A stretch of DNA of 64,000 bases from JAJDZL01 sp965221175 (lineage in GTDB: Bacteria; Pseudomonadota; Gammaproteobacteria; Arenicellales; JAJDZL01): assembly GCA_965221175.1 (NCBI GenBank), contig OZ244867.1, forward strand, positions 558,001-622,000, written 5' to 3'. This document shows positions 17,252 through 26,072 of this stretch, in pieces; the stretch's first letter is position 1, and every line of letters starts with the position of its first letter. The notes under the pieces were generated by a model. The model had not been told where the DNA came from. It ran no database searches and saw only the letters and a program-made list of their open reading frames with translations. The translations under genes and the position numbers were made by a program.

Positions 17252-19282
17252 TTGCGAGAATTCAAACTGGTTTCAGACTACCAACCAGCCGGCGATCAAC
17301 CCGAAGCAATTAATCAATTACTCGCCGGTGTCAAGGCTGGCAAATCGTTTCAGACTCTGCTTGGGGCAACAGGTAGCGGCAAGACGTTTACTATGGCGAA
17401 TGTCATCTCTGTAATCGGTTGTCCCACATTGGTTCTTGCCCACAACAAGACTCTTGCAGCGCAACTTTACTCGGAGCTGCGTGACTTTTTCCCAGGTAAC
17501 GCGGTCGAGTATTTCGTTTCGTATTACGACTATTATCAGCCGGAAGCCTACGTGCCCAGTTCCGATACGTTTATCGAAAAAGATGCCTCCATTAATGATC
17601 ATATCGACCAGATGAGATTGTCGGCAACCAACGCTCTTCTTCTTCGGAAAGATACCATTATTGTCGCAACGGTGTCCGCCATCTATGGTCTGGGAAATCC
17701 AAATGAGTACAACAAGATGATTCTCCATCTTCGCAAGGGTGCAATGGTTGATCAGCGTTCGATATTGCGAACGCTCGCAGAGCTTCAATACACCCGCAAT
17801 GATGCAGAACTTCGTAGAGGAACATTCAGAGTGAGGGGAGATGTCATTGACATATACCCTGCAGATTCCGACAAGGCCGTGGTACGAGTTGAATTATTCG
17901 GTGACGAGATTGATCGCCTGTCGCTATTCGATCCATTGACTGGCGAAGTGCTTGATAAGATTGTACGTTACACAATTTTTCCGAAGTCACATTACGTCAC
18001 CGCCCAAGACACTGTAGACAAAGCGATTGTTCGAATTAAAGAAGAACTTGAGGACAGACTTAAAGAGTTGTATGCGGACAATAAGCTTGTCGAAGCCCAG
18101 CGATTGACGCAAAGAACTCAGTATGACATCGAAATGATGAAAGAACTTGGATACTGTTCTGGAATTGAAAACTACTCACTGCATCTGTCCGAACGAAAAC
18201 CTGGCGATGCTCCGGCTACCCTGCTTGACTATTTGCCTCGAAAGTCTTTGGTTTTTATAGACGAAAGTCACGCCACTATTCCACAACTGAGAGCCATGTA
18301 TCGTGGTGATCGGTCTCGTAAAGAAACCTTGGTAAACTTTGGATTTCGCTTGCCATCTGCCTTGGACAATCGCCCTTTGCGCTTTGATGAATTTGAAAGC
18401 AAGGTGTCCCAGATCATCTTCATGTCTGCGACTCCTGGACCTTATGAAGAAGAAAAGTCTCCTGAATTTGTAGATCAAGTCGTTCGCCCCACGGGTTTGG
18501 TTGACCCAATAGTTGAAATTCGTGGCGCACAGACGCAGGTTGATGATTTGCTATCTGAAATTCAGAAACGCGCACTAGTCAGCGAAAGGGTGCTTGTGAC
18601 AACGCTTACTAAGAGAATGGCAGAAGACCTGACCGACTATCTAAGCGATCATTCTGTACGTGTACGATACCTTCACTCGGATATTGAAACGGTTGAGCGA
18701 GTAGAGATAATTCGCGATCTTAGAGCCGGAGTGTTCGATGTGCTTGTGGGTATCAATCTCCTGCGGGAAGGGTTGGACATTCCGGAGGTTTCGTTGGTCG
18801 CCATTCTGGATGCAGACAAGCAGGGGTTTCTTCGATCTGCACGATCCCTCATTCAAACAATTGGCCGGACTGCAAGAAATATCAACGGTAGAGCGATACT
18901 CTATGCCGACGAAGTCACTGATTCCATGCGACAGGCGATGTACGAGACCAATAGAAGAAGAGAGAAACAGAGTCAATACAACGTGATAAACGACATATCT
19001 CCAGTAAGTATTGAAAAAGATGTTAAAGAAATTATTGATGGTGTGCAGTGGCGTGGGAGTGGCAAATCCCGTCGACTTCGCGGTCATCCGGAACCGCTTG
19101 ACCAGACAGTAGAAGCAATCGAACTTGATCTGCAAAATCCAACTCAAGTTTCACGTGAGCTCAGAAAGCTGGAAAGAAAAATGAACACCTTTGCTGCGAA
19201 TTTAGAGTTTGAGCAAGCGGCCAGAGTACGAGATCAAATCAAGGAATTGAAGGAAGTCGTATTCCTGTCATCAACCAATTGA
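17252..19282 (+). CDS. uvrB: Excinuclease ABC subunit B
   Basis: Damage-verifying helicase-like subunit of nucleotide excision repair. Walker A GATGSGKT lies at 38-45, followed by the beta-hairpin region YYDYYQPEAYVP, the DESH box (FIDESHATIPQL), helicase motif GRTARN and a C-terminal UVR domain (ELRKLERKMN to ARVRDQIKEL) that contacts UvrC. Its 676 residues match the family. The TTG start is favoured because GAGAGGA lies just upstream and the protein then begins FKLVSDYQPAGDQP as expected. I saw no obvious LexA box in the short divergent spacer. Confidence 0.96.
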   Translation: MREFKLVSDYQPAGDQPEAINQLLAGVKAGKSFQTLLGATGSGKTFTMANVISVIGCPTLVLAHNKTLAAQLYSELRDFFPGNAVEYFVSYYDYYQPEAYVPSSDTFIEKDASINDHIDQMRLSATNALLLRKDTIIVATVSAIYGLGNPNEYNKMILHLRKGAMVDQRSILRTLAELQYTRNDAELRRGTFRVRGDVIDIYPADSDKAVVRVELFGDEIDRLSLFDPLTGEVLDKIVRYTIFPKSHYVTAQDTVDKAIVRIKEELEDRLKELYADNKLVEAQRLTQRTQYDIEMMKELGYCSGIENYSLHLSERKPGDAPATLLDYLPRKSLVFIDESHATIPQLRAMYRGDRSRKETLVNFGFRLPSALDNRPLRFDEFESKVSQIIFMSATPGPYEEEKSPEFVDQVVRPTGLVDPIVEIRGAQTQVDDLLSEIQKRALVSERVLVTTLTKRMAEDLTDYLSDHSVRVRYLHSDIETVERVEIIRDLRAGVFDVLVGINLLREGLDIPEVSLVAILDADKQGFLRSARSLIQTIGRTARNINGRAILYADEVTDSMRQAMYETNRRREKQSQYNVINDISPVSIEKDVKEIIDGVQWRGSGKSRRLRGHPEPLDQTVEAIELDLQNPTQVSRELRKLERKMNTFAANLEFEQAARVRDQIKELKEVVFLSSTN

Positions 19283-19291
19283 CTTAAATTC

Positions 19292-19317
19292 CAGAACAAA
19301 TCACGGCAATTGTTCTG
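19292..19317 (+). terminator. Possible weak hairpin after uvrB
   Basis: CAGAACAA at 19292-19299 pairs with TTGTTCTG at 19310-19317 around a ten-base loop, in the spacer between the convergent uvrB and methyltransferase genes. No T-run follows on either strand, so termination is only a possibility. Confidence 0.3.
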
Positions 19318-19365
19318 AAGATCACAAAATCACCCGAACTCGTAAATACCGGTCAGGAGTTGTTA

Positions 19366-20586
19366 CTACTTCCTGTTGCGAAGTAAAACGATACGATTAC
19401 TGTTGGTGCCAAGACTATTGTTGACAATACCCCAGCAATTGGATGTTTTGGTGAATTCCTGTTGATTGATCATGATGCCGAGAATTTCAAATGGTAGGTG
19501 TTCAACTGCCGCTACAACAATTTCTTCCAGACGAACAGTGCTTTTCAGCACTTCTCCTACTTCAAAAGCAATGTACCCACCATTTCGAGTAACTCGAGAC
19601 AGTTCAGACAAAGTTCTTGAAACAAATTCCTGCCAATCTGCAATCGTCTTGATCTGTGAAATTTGGACCGATTTTGGATCGATTCCCAGAAACCAGCAAC
19701 GCAGCCAATTGTCTGAATCGTACTGAACAATGTGAAGAAAGGGCGGGGAAGTGACAGTCAAGTCTACAGAGCTATCTGGAATCTGATGTGTATTGTGAGA
19801 TTGTTCTGTCAGAAATAGGTATTCGACAGCACTAGGAAGATTTTGAGAAAGTAACCTCTTCGATTTTTTCAGAATAATGTTTGGCACTTTTCGAACTGGT
19901 GGAATCTGCTGTCTACGTTCATTGATTTTCTTCTGGCTGTTCACAGAAACTGCTTGATTCGGAGGCATCGTGTACACTGAGAAAAACCCTGATGAATGGC
20001 CAGTCAAACGATTGATTGCGATCATTCTGATCCATTTGTCCAGTGAATCAATCTCACCCTCGTCTTGCCGGGCAAGAAGCCAAGCGCGAAGTCCTTCTAT
20101 ACTCGCTAATGTTTTAGGATGGTAAAACTCCAGTAATTCTTCATGTTCGATTTCACGGAAATCATGCCATGGGATTTGCTTCAGTCTTTGTTCTATTTCC
20201 TGTAGAGTTGGCGGATTGATACGCGGCTCAGCGAATGCCATACCCAAGGGATTGATATCATTACCATAAGGAATACGACCGAGAAGTGCAGCTTCCACTG
20301 GAGTCGTTCCCCGACCCATGAAAGGGTCGTAGACGACGTTGCCTGGTTGCGTTAAGCGATGGATGAAAAACGCCGGCAGTTGTGGCTTGAAACAGGCTCG
20401 GTAACTGATTTCGTGAATGCGGTTGGCTTGTCGTTGCCGAGAGGTCCAGAATTCATTGATGTAATATTTCAGTCCGTCGACAGTTTCGATTTGAGTGTGT
20501 GTTCCGAAATCGGTAAATTCCGCAAGTTCCTGCAGCAGGTACAATTCACATTGAGCGCTGTTTGTCGTTTGTTGTGTCGCCCCCAT
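19366..20586 (-). CDS. Orphan DNA amino-methyltransferase with reordered motifs
   Basis: A 406-residue protein with S-adenosylmethionine-dependent DNA methyltransferase motifs: DPFMGRGTTPVEAALLG at 87-103 (the AdoMet-site block, normally near the C-terminus of N4/N6 beta enzymes) and TSPPFLHIVQYD at 279-290 (catalytic motif IV, T/S-PP-F/Y, suggesting N4-cytosine). The order is the reverse of the common beta class, so the domain is permuted or of a different class. YPGND-like GNDINPLG follows the first motif. No restriction endonuclease, specificity subunit or second methyltransferase is nearby, so it looks like an orphan enzyme. Target sequence unknown. Confidence 0.8.
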   Translation of the reverse strand: MGATQQTTNSAQCELYLLQELAEFTDFGTHTQIETVDGLKYYINEFWTSRQRQANRIHEISYRACFKPQLPAFFIHRLTQPGNVVYDPFMGRGTTPVEAALLGRIPYGNDINPLGMAFAEPRINPPTLQEIEQRLKQIPWHDFREIEHEELLEFYHPKTLASIEGLRAWLLARQDEGEIDSLDKWIRMIAINRLTGHSSGFFSVYTMPPNQAVSVNSQKKINERRQQIPPVRKVPNIILKKSKRLLSQNLPSAVEYLFLTEQSHNTHQIPDSSVDLTVTSPPFLHIVQYDSDNWLRCWFLGIDPKSVQISQIKTIADWQEFVSRTLSELSRVTRNGGYIAFEVGEVLKSTVRLEEIVVAAVEHLPFEILGIMINQQEFTKTSNCWGIVNNSLGTNSNRIVLLRNRK

Positions 20587-20619
20587 AAGCCTGCATTGTA
20601 TTCAACATGGTTTGAATTG

Positions 20620-20735
20620 TGAGGGATATGCGCTGTAGATTTATGCAGCAATTTATTCTTGGACAACGGAGCTAATACCAAATCAGAAAGCTTTTAAATT
20701 ATTGGCTGAAAAAAGCCTACAGCGTATATCCCTCA
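20620..20735. repeat. 116-bp element with 19-bp terminal inverted repeats
   Basis: TGAGGGATATGCGCTGTAG at 20620-20638 is repeated inverted at 20717-20735 with a single mismatch (18 of 19). The A+T-rich interior shows further imperfect complementarity just inside the repeats and has no ORF. It could be a MITE-like element, a long hairpin RNA or a REP-type repeat. No second copy was noticed in this window. Confidence 0.6.
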
Positions 20736-20854
20736 TTAATTCCTTAGATGAATTTTGTAACGGGTTTGGTAGATAATATGTGCTATATTCGGATTTTCAA
20801 AATTGAGTCAGTTCTAATTTGGAGCCTATCTGTCACTGTAAATAGCAAGAATTC

Positions 20855-20929
20855 GGGCGCATAGCTCAGGGGGAGAGCACTTGCTTGACATGCAAGAGGT
20901 CCCTGGTTCAATCCCAGGTGCGCCCACCA
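20855..20929 (+). tRNA. tRNA-Val (GAC)
   Basis: A complete 75-nt cloverleaf with encoded CCA. Acceptor GGGCGCA pairs with TGCGCCC, D-arm GCTCAGGGGGAGAGC, anticodon loop TTGACAT in a CTTGC/GCAAG stem, T-arm with GGTTCAATCCC. Confidence 0.96.
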
Positions 20930-21060
20930 TCGTAACGTATCAGAACCTTTGCCCATATTTTCTGCATTGGTCGGATTATCAATAATTGTAAGAGCGTTTA
21001 TCGAACTGGAAGCGACTTATCCTGAAATTGGGCTGAGAATTTGCCGCAAAACTTATGTAG

Positions 21061-21296
21061 ACTGAGCCGTATCTGCGCCGCACCAAGCGTGTGGAAGAAT
21101 TCATTCCGTGGCTGTATCTCAAGGGGATCAGCAATGGTGAGATGGGCGACACGCTCAAGGTGCTGTTCGGCGATGCCGCTCGCGGCGTCACGCCGGATTT
21201 TGTGTCCAAACTCAAGCAGTGAAGCGAACGGCGCTTCGACGGGGAAAATTCCCGTACGTGTGGGCTGATGGCATTTACAATTTGTTTGAAGCCTAG
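21061..21296 (+). pseudogene. IS256-family (mutator) transposase remnant
   Basis: One frame reads PYLRRTKRVEEFIPWLYLKG, ISNGEMGDTLKVLFGDAARG and VTPDFVSKLKQ then a stop, matching the first third of IS256-type transposases (RR-T-EE-IPWLYLKGIS). In another frame PYVWADGIYNLFEA follows and ends at TAG, corresponding to the conserved YVWADGIY segment that carries the first catalytic Asp. Internal frameshift, stops and loss of the rest show it is dead. It is more GC-rich than its surroundings, a sign of foreign origin. Confidence 0.8.
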
Positions 21297-21530
21297 GTCG
21301 CCCGCTGGTTGAAGTGCGCTTCGATTCAGGTGATGTCGCAACTGTTGAACTTGAGTTGGATGGCTGTCAATGGCATTATGTAGCGGACGGTCAAACGGGG
21401 TCTGGCGGGCCACTTTGAGTAGTTGGTGCTACTGTTGGCTTTTCTTGGAGTCCCTCCTGTGGCATAAAATTTCAGCAACCCCCCAAAGCACTGGCCAAAC
21501 TGTAATGACATCCAATTCAAGCATAGAAAT
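21297..21530. other. Decayed sequence between IS remnant and hypothetical gene
   Basis: No intact gene. A plus-strand stretch near 21300-21417 reads RPLVEVRFDSGDVATVELEL then DGCQWHYVADGQTG in one frame without a start, so it may be another gene or mobile-element fragment. An antisense frame covers much of 20979-21413 but runs through the transposase remnant and is not credible. Confidence 0.35.
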
Positions 21531-22268
21531 TCAGAATTTCAGTTCAGGTGGAGGTGGGAGATTGGTTAGTGGATCTTGTGATTTCCACGCGTTGAATTTC
21601 AAGCACATTTTCAGATTTCGTTTGATTATCGGGTTGCCATGTGAACTACTTTTTGCCCATCGAACTACGTGGTCCCAGATCCTACCCGAATGTCCCAGCA
21701 TGTCAACAAGCAGTAGCTGTGCTTGAGCATTGTCGCCATTTAGCAGTATAGGTTCGGCCATCGGGGTCGGATGACCTCCAATCTCGCAATGTACACTGTA
21801 GTCATAGCTTCGAAATTTTCCTTTGGCCGCCTTCCTCAGTTTCGCTGGAGTAAAAAATGATTGCCGTTGCTTGCTGTTACTCCGAAGCCAGCGTTCACCA
21901 TCCTGATCTCGCGCTTCCACTGCCCAAGCAAGGTATTCGATCTCCACCACCTGTCGAATAAGAGCTGCAGCCGCATAATGGCGACCATCAGAAAATAAGT
22001 CGGCACCAGCAGAGACAAGTTGATTCGCGATTCGAAGTAATATTGAAACTGTAACTGTCTCATCACTGCCGCCCATAGAAGAAATTGGCTTATCGTCTTG
22101 GCCAATTGTTCCAAGAGCTTTGAGTTCATCGCCAGCGGCCGCAAATGATTTGGCTACAAATTTTGCCAGTTCAACGCGATGACGCTTCAAAGCCTCATCG
22201 TCCGCTATACTGCGAAACTTGTCAATCACATCGCCGGGGTAAACATGCTCCCCTTTGTAAGAATTCAT
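21531..22268 (-). CDS. Uncharacterised 245-residue protein
   Basis: I do not recognise a characterised family. The protein is soluble and mostly helical in appearance, with a central segment AAALIRQVVEIEYLAWAVEA followed by RDQDGERWLRSN and FFTPAKLRKAAKG, and a His-containing stretch YSVHCEIGGHPTP. That pattern resembles hypothetical proteins scattered in accessory regions, which suggests a mobile or defence-linked cargo gene, but no function can be assigned. It lies between an IS256-type remnant and a VapBC pair, all within the patch between tRNA-Val and thrS. Confidence 0.6.
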   Translation of the reverse strand: MNSYKGEHVYPGDVIDKFRSIADDEALKRHRVELAKFVAKSFAAAGDELKALGTIGQDDKPISSMGGSDETVTVSILLRIANQLVSAGADLFSDGRHYAAAALIRQVVEIEYLAWAVEARDQDGERWLRSNSKQRQSFFTPAKLRKAAKGKFRSYDYSVHCEIGGHPTPMAEPILLNGDNAQAQLLLVDMLGHSGRIWDHVVRWAKSSSHGNPIIKRNLKMCLKFNAWKSQDPLTNLPPPPELKF

Positions 22269-22365
22269 TCACATTTTTCTATCAATCTACTAATCCTGGT
22301 TCAATTTGAACACACATCGCCCTTAATTCTTCCTTCTGCCAAACCCTACGAAGTCAGGAAGATTT

Positions 22366-22743
22366 TCAGAAAGCAATACGTCTTATTGCGTCAACATAAT
22401 CGAAATGAGCATCATTACTCAATACTGGTAATGAGAACTGAAGAGCAATTGCAGCAATCCATGTGTCATTTGAGGGTATCGGAGTGCCATGTTGTTTAAG
22501 TTCCAAGCGTATATCGGCATAGATCTTTGCTGTTTCTTGGGTTACTGCAACGATCTCGACAGCTGGCAGGTTTCGGTTAAGCCAGCTTTCGTAGCGATTG
22601 CGATAACGTGATTGACGAATACCGAAATAATATTCACCAAGTACAATACTAGGAACTATGAGCCGGTCGGCATTTCTCAGGGCACTGTTAATTGCAGGGG
22701 TTCCGTCCGACCAAGAAGATAACGCATTGGTGTCAAGGATCAC
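22366..22743 (-). CDS. vapC: VapC-type PIN-domain toxin
   Basis: Ribonuclease toxin of a type II toxin-antitoxin pair. The PIN acidic residues are visible in 125 residues: Asp4 in ILDTNALS, Glu37 in VLGEYYFG, Asp93 in SNDTWIAA and Asp111 in LSNDAHFD. Targets of VapC proteins are commonly tRNAs or rRNA. The GTG start overlaps the antitoxin stop by 4 bp (GTGA), the usual coupled arrangement. The pair sits in an accessory patch with an IS remnant. Confidence 0.9.
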   Translation of the reverse strand: MILDTNALSSWSDGTPAINSALRNADRLIVPSIVLGEYYFGIRQSRYRNRYESWLNRNLPAVEIVAVTQETAKIYADIRLELKQHGTPIPSNDTWIAAIALQFSLPVLSNDAHFDYVDAIRRIAF

Positions 22744-23006
22744 AGATGATTTTCAGTGTCAATTTTCCCAAATTCCTCTTCTATGATTTCAAGGATGCGA
22801 CGATTTTCATCTGAGAGATCGGACAGTTCACCGAAACCTTTCATCCACGGAGCTTCATTCTCATGTTCGGAATTTTCTTTAGAGTATCGGCAGAATTTCT
22901 CCTCCAGAATTTTGGATAAATATTGCTTGAGGGTCATACCACGATTGGCAGCAAGAGTTTCAGCCTGTTGGACAACAGAGTCGGGAAGTTCAACTGTTGT
23001 TTTCAT
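22740..23006 (-). CDS. vapB: VapB-type ribbon-helix-helix antitoxin
   Basis: Antitoxin and probable autorepressor partner of the adjacent VapC. From the ATG at 23006 (AGAGG upstream at good spacing) the protein is 88 residues: an N-terminal ribbon-helix-helix type start KTTVELPDSVVQQAETLAA and an acidic C-terminal tail (GELSDLSDENRRILEIIEEE) suited to neutralising the toxin. The open frame extends upstream to 23063, but those 19 codons lack a supporting ribosome-binding site. Confidence 0.85.
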   Translation of the reverse strand: MKTTVELPDSVVQQAETLAANRGMTLKQYLSKILEEKFCRYSKENSEHENEAPWMKGFGELSDLSDENRRILEIIEEEFGKIDTENHL

Positions 23007-23276
23007 TACCAGACCTCTAGGTAAAGAAATATTGTGCTGGTTCAATTTTTGGTTAACCAGCAATTACACGAAAATTTAATTTTTTGCTTCAGATTTATAG
23101 CATCAATTGTATTAGATATGGTCCAATTAGCAATTGCTTGTATTGCCTTGAACAAGACAGTGGTTATTTAGATTAACCTAGTATCTTTGCACTGAATTTT
23201 AGTCCAGTTGACATACGGATACGTTGCGACTGTGCCCACTATTTTATCTAATTTTCTAGTTTTTTCAGTCTAATCT

Positions 23277-23305
23277 GCGACAACTTCCCTTTCATTTCGT
23301 ATAAT
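23277..23305 (+). promoter_or_regulatory. Candidate sigma-70 promoter for thrS operon
   Basis: A perfect -10 hexamer TATAAT (23300-23305) lies 17 bp after GCGACA (23277-23282; four of six matches to TTGACA). Transcription from about 23312 would give a leader of about 65 nt before the thrS ATG. The rest of 23064-23377 shows no gene. Confidence 0.45.
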
Positions 23306-23377
23306 TAATTGTTCTTTTCTAGCACCAAAGGAATAATTTCTTACGGTGCGATTTTCTTTTGTTTCTATAGTCTCTAA

Positions 23378-25303
23378 ATGCCAACTGTTTCATTACCAGA
23401 CGGTTCCCAGAAGGAATACTCGTCCAACATAACTATTGATCATGTCGCCTCGGACATCGGTGCGGGTTTACTGAAAGCCGCGATTGCTGGTGAATTCAAT
23501 GGCAGACTTGTGGACACGTCTTACGAAATAGACGATCACGGGTCATTGAAAATCGTTACCGGCAAGGATGAAGCTGGACTAGAGGTGATTCGTCACTCAA
23601 CTGCCCATCTACTTGCGCAGGCAGTAAAGCGGCTATTCCCGCAAGCTCAGGTTACGATTGGTCCAGTAATTGAGAATGGCTTCTATTATGACTTTGCATT
23701 TGAGCGTGGATTCACTGAAGAAGATCTCGTCAAGATTGAAGAATGTATGTATGAAATTGCATCGGAAAAGTTGTTGGTGAGCCGTACAGTTATGGAAAGA
23801 GATGAAGCGGTTTCGCTGTTTCGTGACATGGGCGAGGAATACAAGGCTGAAATTATTGAGAATTTGCTTGAAGATGAAGTCATATCTCTATATAGACAAG
23901 GTGAATTTGTCGATCTTTGTAGAGGCCCCCATGTACCGAACACAGGCTTCCTTCGAGCATTTAAGTTGACCAAGGTGGCAGGTGCTTACTGGCGCGGTGA
24001 TTCGAATAATGAAATGTTGCAACGCATCTATGGAACTGCTTGGAACTCTAAAACTGATCTGAAAGACTACCTGACTCGTCTTGAAGAAGCACTGTTACGC
24101 GATCACAGGAAATTGGGAAGTGAGCTCGACCTGTTTCATTTCCAAGAAGAAGCTCCAGGTATGGTCTTCTGGCATGAAAAGGGATGGACTCTATACCGGC
24201 TCGTGGAATCCTATATGCGAAATCTCCTAGAAGAATTCGATTATACCGAGGTTCACACTCCACAGCTCATTGACAGATCTCTATGGGAAAAGTCTGGCCA
24301 CTGGGAAACTTTTCAAGACCATATGTTCACAACCGAAATTGAAAAAAAAGCATATGCTTTGAAGCCCATGAATTGTCCGGGGCACGTCCAAATTTTCAAT
24401 CAAGGGCTGAGAAGTTATCGAAACCTGCCATTGCGCATCGCGGAGTTTGGGCATGTTCATCGATACGAACCTTCCGGAACGCTTCATGGGCTGATGCGGG
24501 TTCGTCGTTTCACCCAGGATGACGCACATGTGTTCTGCACTGAAGACCAGATTCAATCAGAAGTGGAAAATTTAATTGAAATGGCCTTGAAAGTGTACAT
24601 GGATTTCGGTTTTGATGACATTGCGGTTGGTTTATCAACTCGTCCTGTAAAACGGGTTGGAAGTGACGAGCTGTGGGACCGCGCTGAAAGCGCTCTTAAA
24701 TCAGTACTGACTGAGCGTTCCATGAACTTTAAAACCTATGTTGAGGAAGGGGCATTTTACGGTCCAAAGATAGATTTCGTTCTGAACGATTGCATTGGGC
24801 GAAAATGGCAGTGCGGAACTATTCAGCTAGATTTTTCCATGCCGGCGCGACTTGGAGCACAATATGTAGTTGCAGATGGATCAAAGAAGACACCAGTCAT
24901 GATTCATCGGGCAATTCTTGGCTCGCTCGAAAGATTCATTGGAATATTGATCGAAGAGCATGCTGGAAAGTTTCCAGTATGGCTGGCACCGGTGCAAGCG
25001 GTTGTAATGAATATTTCTGATGCACAAAGCGAATATTTGGGTAAAATAGGCGTTCTACTTCGAAAAGCCGGCGTACGAGCTATTCTTGATTCAAGGAACG
25101 AAAAAATTGGTTTCAAAATTAGAGAGCAAACATTACAGAAAATTCCGTTTCTGTTGGTGGTTGGAAACCGTGAAGTAGAGAACGAGTCAGTTGCAGTTCG
25201 AACCTTATCTGGAGAAGACATGGGTTCGTTGCCAATTGCATCAGTTGTTAAATTGATCAGTGATGCCTGCACTGTTGGAAAGATGAATAACACGGGAGAT
25301 TAA
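23378..25303 (+). CDS. thrS: Threonine-tRNA ligase
   Basis: Charges tRNA-Thr with threonine. Domain order: TGS (MPTVSLPDGSQKEYS), an editing domain with HSTAHLLAQAVKRLFP, the class II catalytic core with PMNCPGHVQIFNQ (zinc/Thr-site cysteine), RIAEFGHVHRYEPSG and the RPVKRVG region, and the C-terminal anticodon-binding domain. Length 641 is normal. No strong Shine-Dalgarno precedes the ATG, but the N-terminus matches the family. It heads the operon thrS-infC-rpmI-rplT-pheS-pheT-ihfA. Confidence 0.97.
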   Translation: MPTVSLPDGSQKEYSSNITIDHVASDIGAGLLKAAIAGEFNGRLVDTSYEIDDHGSLKIVTGKDEAGLEVIRHSTAHLLAQAVKRLFPQAQVTIGPVIENGFYYDFAFERGFTEEDLVKIEECMYEIASEKLLVSRTVMERDEAVSLFRDMGEEYKAEIIENLLEDEVISLYRQGEFVDLCRGPHVPNTGFLRAFKLTKVAGAYWRGDSNNEMLQRIYGTAWNSKTDLKDYLTRLEEALLRDHRKLGSELDLFHFQEEAPGMVFWHEKGWTLYRLVESYMRNLLEEFDYTEVHTPQLIDRSLWEKSGHWETFQDHMFTTEIEKKAYALKPMNCPGHVQIFNQGLRSYRNLPLRIAEFGHVHRYEPSGTLHGLMRVRRFTQDDAHVFCTEDQIQSEVENLIEMALKVYMDFGFDDIAVGLSTRPVKRVGSDELWDRAESALKSVLTERSMNFKTYVEEGAFYGPKIDFVLNDCIGRKWQCGTIQLDFSMPARLGAQYVVADGSKKTPVMIHRAILGSLERFIGILIEEHAGKFPVWLAPVQAVVMNISDAQSEYLGKIGVLLRKAGVRAILDSRNEKIGFKIREQTLQKIPFLLVVGNREVENESVAVRTLSGEDMGSLPIASVVKLISDACTVGKMNNTGD

Positions 25304-25306
25304 GTT

Positions 25307-25825
25307 ACGGCTACTAAAAAATTACACCAAATCAATTCACAGATAGAGGCGGACCAAGTTCGTCTGATTAGCGAAGACGGAGGGCAGATTGGAGTAGTTT
25401 CGCTTCAAGAAGCGCTTAATTTTGCGCTGGAAGCAGAACTTGACCTCGTTGAAATTGCGCCGAATTCTAACCCGCCAGTCTGTCGAGTTATGGACTATGG
25501 AAAGTATCGATATTCAGCGAGCAAGAAACAGCATGATGCCAAACGCAAGCAGAAGCAGATTGTTGTAAAGGAAATCAAGTTTCGACCTGGGACTGATATT
25601 GGTGATTATGACGTCAAGTTGGGCAGGTTGCAGAAGTTTCTAAAGGAAGGCAATAAAACGAAAGTCACAATGCGGTTTCGGGGACGAGAAGTCGAGCACA
25701 AATCTCTGGGCTTTGAAATGCTCAATCGAGTTGAACAAGATTTAGTTGATCTTGCGGTGGTTGAACAGGAGCCGATGATGGAAGGACGTCAGATGGTGAT
25801 GCTGCTGGCTCCACTAAAATATTAG
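25307..25825 (+). CDS. infC: Translation initiation factor IF-3, probable ACG start
   Basis: IF3 binds the 30S subunit and rejects non-canonical initiation complexes. The in-frame sequence HQINSQIEADQVRLISEDGG, SLQEALNFALEAELDLVEI and NPPVCRVMDYGKY is unmistakable IF3, but no ATG, GTG or TTG exists before Met at 25490, which is far too late. ACG at 25307 has GGGAG eight bases upstream and gives 172 residues, close to the E. coli size. E. coli infC uses AUU, so that IF3 represses its own translation; a rare start here fits the same autoregulation. Gene identity is certain; the exact start is inferred. Confidence 0.93.
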   Translation, partial: TATKKLHQINSQIEADQVRLISEDGGQIGVVSLQEALNFALEAELDLVEIAPNSNPPVCRVMDYGKYRYSASKKQHDAKRKQKQIVVKEIKFRPGTDIGDYDVKLGRLQKFLKEGNKTKVTMRFRGREVEHKSLGFEMLNRVEQDLVDLAVVEQEPMMEGRQMVMLLAPLKY

Positions 25826-25859
25826 ATTTACGTAGATAATTTCAAAGGCGAACAAACTT

Positions 25860-26057
25860 ATGCCAAAAATGAAAACAAACAGGGGAGCTGCCAAGCGCTT
25901 CAAGCGAACCGCTTCCGGTAAGTTCAAGCGTGGGCATTCCCATGCTTCGCATATTCTGACCAAGAAGTCAACGAAAAGAAAACGCAGTCTTAGGAAAGGG
26001 ACGTTGGTGCATGCAGCGGATGTTGCCAAAGTACGCCAGATGCTTCCTTACGCATAA
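25860..26057 (+). CDS. rpmI: 50S ribosomal protein L35
   Basis: A 65-residue basic protein of the large subunit. The sequence PKMKTNRGAAKRFKRTASGK, then KRGHSHASHILTKKSTKRKR and VRQMLPYA matches L35 throughout. It lies in the conserved infC-rpmI-rplT order, 34 bp after infC. Confidence 0.97.
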   Translation: MPKMKTNRGAAKRFKRTASGKFKRGHSHASHILTKKSTKRKRSLRKGTLVHAADVAKVRQMLPYA

Positions 26058-26072
26058 ACAAGAGGATTCGAA

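Noticed and set aside
20855..23100. tRNA-Val as an integrase attachment site
   Set aside because: No integrase gene and no second copy of the tRNA 3' end were seen in the accessory patch.
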